A stretch of 64,000 nucleotides of DNA from Limnoperna fortunei (Eukaryota; Mollusca; Bivalvia; Mytilida; Modiolidae), in contig OX104119.1 of NCBI GenBank assembly GCA_944474755.1, forward strand, positions 48,605,657-48,669,656, in the 5' to 3' direction. This document shows, in pieces, positions 60,301-64,000 of this stretch; the first letter of the stretch is position 1, and every line of letters begins with the position of its first letter. Made by a program: the position numbers and the translations under genes. The notes below the pieces were generated by a model. That model worked only from the letters and a program-made list of their open reading frames with translations, did no database searches and was not told where the DNA came from.

Positions 60301-63300
60301 TCTATTATTGGTAATTTTAATAAATGAATTAACAAAACATAGTTATCTGTGAAAGAAATTAAATGTTTTGCTATGTAAATAGACTAAGTGCCTTATCACC
60401 TAATAAAATTAATTTTAGTTTATTAATTTAAAGCTATTATTATAGTCCTCTTGAAGTTGTTCAATTTGCCTGTAGAACAAATAGAATTAAAATCTTCAGA
60501 CTTCTAGATAGATCATTTGAACGAGAGTGCACATGGCTAAGAGGAGATTTTTTTTTTCATTTTCAGTTTAGGTCGGAGCTACAATAATTACAGTGTATTT
60601 AGCGAAATCGGAAATATATTAGCACACACAAATCTTTTTGTTTAACAAAACCAATGTTTGTTTAAATTCCAACGTATTGTTTTTGCTAACCACATTCAGT
60701 TTTGCTATTTACCTGTCCGTTATAATCTATATTTGCCCATTCATATCCTCCGTTGTTTTGACGACCTCCTTTGTCCGGATGGCATTCACCAACAGCAAGT
60801 GTACCCAAAATATGATGTGATGTCCCAGCACCAGACCTTGCATTCACATCTCCTGTTGCACATGCGCACGGGGCTCCTTGTATTTCTTGTGTCAACAATG
60901 AAAACAACAATATAGACAGAATCCTGTTTAAAACAAAAGCGACCTTTGAAATTTATAAGCTCTCGCTTGGTGTATGCAATATAAGGAAAACGAGTACATA
61001 GGATATTGTTGTTTTGGTTTCGGATTTTTTATCAGATGGTCAGACATTTGTTCTTCACGAATTTTATAAATTTGTACAACCAAGTACATAATTGTATGAA
61101 AATAATCGTTGCAATTGCCTTGTAATTGTCCATATTGGGATACCATTATTAAATTATTATTTTGTTGAACCAAAGTATTAGTTTAATGTTAGATACGTTA
61201 AAAAGTAGAGGGTTCGTTGTTATTAAAAATACAGGTTTGCATTTCTGTCGGAAAAATAATGGTTAAAAAGGGAGTGTTTTCAATTTTCATGGAGTGTCCC
61301 TACATATTCAAAACCTATTTCAATTGCACTAAAGCTCTCTTATTGTGTAAAATTCCATTTTTGTAGAAAAAATATTTATTACAAGTATCATTATTAACCT
61401 TAGAACGAATAATCATACCCTCGCGGGTTTTTTTGTTTGTTTTTGTTTTTGTTTTTGTTTTTTTTTGTTTTTGTTTTTTTGTTTTTTGTTTGTTTTTTCC
61501 TGGGTACGAATTTAGTCCCATTACTCGTAATGTAGCAAAGCGGGAGTGAATCACTCCCGGCACTTTGATGTCCAAAAGAAGTTGCATATATAATCAGACC
61601 TAGTCGATCTTGATATCTTTCGACAGTCTCATCATTTTTTTTATCGGTTTCGTGTTTAAAATCGATCATTATTGATACGTGATGATAGTTATTGTCGTTT
61701 TTAATAACCCCTTGTGTGTTGTATATTAATTGACATTCGTGTCTCTTTTAAATTACGTTTACTACATGACAAACATTTAGAAACCCGAAACTGAATGGCG
61801 TGTTGCATCTTGGGTAAGTATATGTAAATTACTTGATTCTTACTACGGAATGGTTGTTATAGTATGCAAATTAGCAAGTTTTTAATAAAATTAGGTCACA
61901 TTATCCATATACGGAAAAAGGAACAACATAGCATTTTCCACGTGCATCTTCAAAAACGTAAAAATAAAGATCGTTTCCCGTTAGTTTCGCAATGTCTTAA
62001 GCTTTAATAACGTAAAGAAGATGAATATTATGTTTGAATTTTGTATAAATAGAACGACGTTTGAATTTTTTATTTGCTACATTACGAGCAATAGGACTGA
62101 ATTCTGCCGTTAATCCGACAAATCACAAAACTAACTTCGGATTATAACGGCAGTAAAATTCGGCCTATATTTACCTTTAATCTGATCACTTTGTCATGTT
62201 TTTCTTTTTATTATGAATTCGTCGCTCCAAAAAGCTTAATGCATTAGTATATTGATATCAGGAAGATTTCTCTTATTTTGATTTATAATTGTTTGGCTGA
62301 ATAGACAAATCATGTTTTTTTACCGTGAATCCTTTGGTGGTATCCCGTGTAAACATGTGAATGATCAAACGAAATGACATCAGATGTCGCTTCATTCTTT
62401 AGATACAAACAACTTATTATCGCTTGGCATATAAATGAGAAAATGTATTTTCATGTACTTATTAGAATAAATTTTTGTTTTTATAATTTTTTTTTAATAA
62501 AACAATATTCCTTCTTTGATGAATTTAAATAGTAAGCTTTGGATGTGATGTGTCTAAAATACGAAATACTTTTTAAAATTTCCATTTATATAACAAACTA
62601 AATATCAATAGTAAAGAACAAATTAGTAAACAAATAACATAAAATCAATAAACTGATATGTCTCCTTTTCTTCTAAACATACATGTCACGAGATCAAGAG
62701 CAGATATGTTTCTTAAGTTGATCCAAAAAATGTAATCAGCTATTGGTTTTAACAGCTAATCAGCTATTGGGTTTAACAGCTAATCAGCTATTGGGTTTAA
62801 CAGCTAATCAGCTATTGGCTTTAACAGCTAATCAGCTATTGGGTTTAACATCTAATCAGCTATTGAGTTTAATCAGCTAATCAGCGTTTTGAAATTGGCG
62901 GGTTTTCATTCTGATAGGATGATTTTTCATAGTGAATTTGCCCCTTGTTTTGAACGGAAGTGTTATTTGTTCGAAATCTTTCGGGAAATTTCGTTTGTAA
63001 TTGAAGCGTTAAGTCTCGCGGGATGCCCCCAATACCGTTGAAGATGACATTTTGTAAACAAAATAAGATCCTACAGAAACAAAAATGGCTGACTTAAAAT
63101 GTAAACGTCAAGGACAATTTACGACATGAAAACATTAAAATATGAATCAAAATATGTAATATGGACAAGTTTTCCTAGAACAAAAATTGTCTATCACAAC
63201 TGCAAACAAAAAATAGGCGCAAGCCAGGGGAGGTGAGGGGTATCTGAGTATAGTAGAAAACGAACCATTCAATTACGTCAGCAATGGTCTAGAAACTTTG

Positions 63301-63393
63301 TGTTAAGCAACTTCAATAGGAAGTGTACCAATATTTAACCTAAATTCAAATCAAAATGAGGTAAAATAAAATTTTTCACAGACGTACTTACAT
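57324..63393 (-). CDS. P6: secreted SH3b-PGRP amidase, six exons
   Basis: Minus-strand exons: 1 ends at 63392 (AT of ATG); 2 60923-60713; 3 60289-60244; 4 60049-59837; 5 57974-57861; 6 57529-57324 (stop). The product is about 263 residues. Signal peptide [17 protein letters not shown], then [19 protein letters not shown]3b ending [11 protein letters not shown] + [16 protein letters not shown], then PGRP from [16 protein letters not shown]. Zinc ligands are expected in [14 protein letters not shown] and [12 protein letters not shown]. Downstream of the stop the nearest poly(A)-like hexamer is GATAAA, weaker than in the others. Intron 1 (2.5 kb) holds a TIR element and a 24-bp tandem repeat; intron 4 holds LINE remains and a MITE. 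Confidence 0.91.
58518..59300 (-). pseudogene. Decayed LINE C-terminal fragment
   Basis: Four overlapping minus-strand frames read in order as one protein: [20 protein letters not shown] and [20 protein letters not shown]; then [36 protein letters not shown]; then [32 protein letters not shown]; then [20 protein letters not shown]. The pattern ([14 protein letters not shown], GFVPDI..LLRKYNL, C-x2-C...H) matches what I recall of the region after the reverse transcriptase in bivalve LINEs. At least three frameshifts separate the pieces. It is a different family from the LINE in P3 by sequence. Confidence 0.65.
59505..59703. mobile_element. MITE with 43-bp terminal inverted repeats
   Basis: The core arms are 59,560-59,602 (GAAATAGATTATTGAAAGAG ...) and 59,661-59,703 (CATGTTCTTATTCGTTTAGA ...), reverse complements with few mismatches, around a ~58-bp centre. 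A left extension (TAAAACATTTGTTAGACATA) is also shared with the copy at 35,935-36,090, so two copies exist in the window. It lies in P6 intron 4. Confidence 0.75.
61424..61498. repeat. (GTTTTT)n low-complexity tract
   Basis: T-rich runs with regular G interruptions cover about 75 bp. Long Lys-rich open frames on the other strand come from this tract and are not genes. Confidence 0.9.
61508..62104. mobile_element. ~600-bp element with 32-bp terminal inverted repeats
   Basis: The left end (GAATTTAGTCCCATTACTCG, then TAATGTAGCAAA) is matched in reverse complement at 62,073-62,104 (TTTGCTACATTACGAGCAAT ...) with about three differences. Next to the left arm is a short palindrome (CGGGAGTGAATCACTCCCG). 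No transposase frame is seen. It lies in P6 intron 1. Confidence 0.7.
62733..62885. repeat. 24-bp tandem repeat, six copies
   Basis: The unit is built from TAATCAGCTATTGGGTTTAA plus CAGC; single-base variants occur in copies 1, 4, 5 and 6. It lies in P6 intron 1. Confidence 0.9.
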
Positions 63394-63500
63394 GGTCAGA
63401 AGTTTGTTTATAGTTCTTATCAGTACACAAATATCCAATGAGACTTGACAGCTGATTATTTGACTATATCATTATCGTCGGATTTCAAACACGACCTGTA
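63392..63500 (-). promoter_or_regulatory. P6 exon 1 / proximal promoter block
   Basis: It is conserved with P4 and P5: CTTATC at 63416-63421, GTACACAAATATCCAATG, GACTTGACAGCTGATTA, then TTTCAAACACGACCTGTATA. The start-codon donor is GACCAT|GTAAGT. Confidence 0.5.
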
Positions 63501-64000
63501 TACAGCTATTGAAATGAAACCTCCACAAATTGTCAACTTTAAACAGCATTTATACAAATATTTTTATTCTGCAGTGCAATGTAAGTGTACCAACTACTGT
63601 GTTTCTAAAACAATGGAGACAAAAAAGGATAAAAAAGGTTGGCCCATTTAAAACTTTTAATGTTGTGACCTTAACATAGCTTGTTAAACAACTTTATGTT
63701 CTTTTGCGTTACTATAACCTACATTTTTAGTTATATTAAACGTAAATATATCTATTAAGCCACAACACGTGTCAGTAAGATGTGCAAAAAAAACTTGTTA
63801 CTTTGCACACTCGGATGTTATGCCAGTAACGATTACTATTAAAGCACATTAAAGATATCGACTGAATGCGTAAATAATATATGTCAATGCATTCTTTTAG
63901 TCAAATAAGGGAGTCAATTATTACTTAACGATCTTATGTCACTAGCATAGTATCGTGTTCTGGTTCCCTTGTTCTCACATCCATATATATTAAGTACTTA
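63501..64000. other. Upstream flank of P6
   Basis: The first 100 bp or so still resemble the P5 flank (CAGCATTTATACAAATATTT). Beyond that I see only AT-rich sequence; a further PGRP gene could start outside the window. Confidence 0.4.

Noticed and set aside
61315..61669. Lys-rich minus-strand open frames
   Set aside because: They are translations of the (GTTTTT)n tract.

Overview
The window is eukaryotic, AT-rich genomic DNA with GT-AG introns, tRNA-derived SINEs and non-LTR retrotransposon remains. It most likely comes from a bivalve mollusc. The protein families (SH3b-type peptidoglycan recognition proteins, a rutabaga/ADCY1-like adenylyl cyclase) and the repeat style fit that group, but the species cannot be read from the sequence.

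Left part, plus strand (about 1-15,500): the 3' half of a membrane adenylyl cyclase gene. Nine exons between 2049 and 14220 encode the end of the second membrane cluster, the whole C2 catalytic domain and a roughly 950-residue Ser/Pro-rich tail carried by a single 3-kb last exon. The 5' half lies outside the window.

Rest of the window, minus strand (about 16,700-63,400): a head-to-tail array of secreted peptidoglycan recognition protein (PGRP, amidase_2 fold) genes. I rebuilt six apparently intact genes, here called P1 to P6 from left to right, plus one chimeric locus. P1, P4, P5 and P6 have six exons: exon 1 carries only the AT of the start codon, exon 2 signal peptide plus most of an SH3b domain, exon 3 the end of SH3b, and exons 4-6 the PGRP domain. 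P2 and P3 lack SH3b and have four exons, with the signal peptide fused directly to the PGRP exon. All keep the zinc ligands expected of an N-acetylmuramoyl-L-alanine amidase. A 4.2-4.7 kb tandem duplication running from intron 2 of P4 to intron 5 of P5 created the chimeric locus (exons 1-2 of P4 type, exon 6 of P5 type). Its splice phases do not match, so it probably cannot make a PGRP domain.

Between and inside the genes are SINE copies of one family, a 5'-truncated LINE with few lesions (in P3), a decayed LINE tail (in P6), several inverted-repeat (MITE/foldback) elements and three minisatellites. The most striking minisatellite is in P2: 30 tandem 32-bp units, each a copy of the end of exon 4 plus its splice donor. 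The array reads as an actively remodelled innate-immune gene family; the cyclase gene shows no functional link to it.
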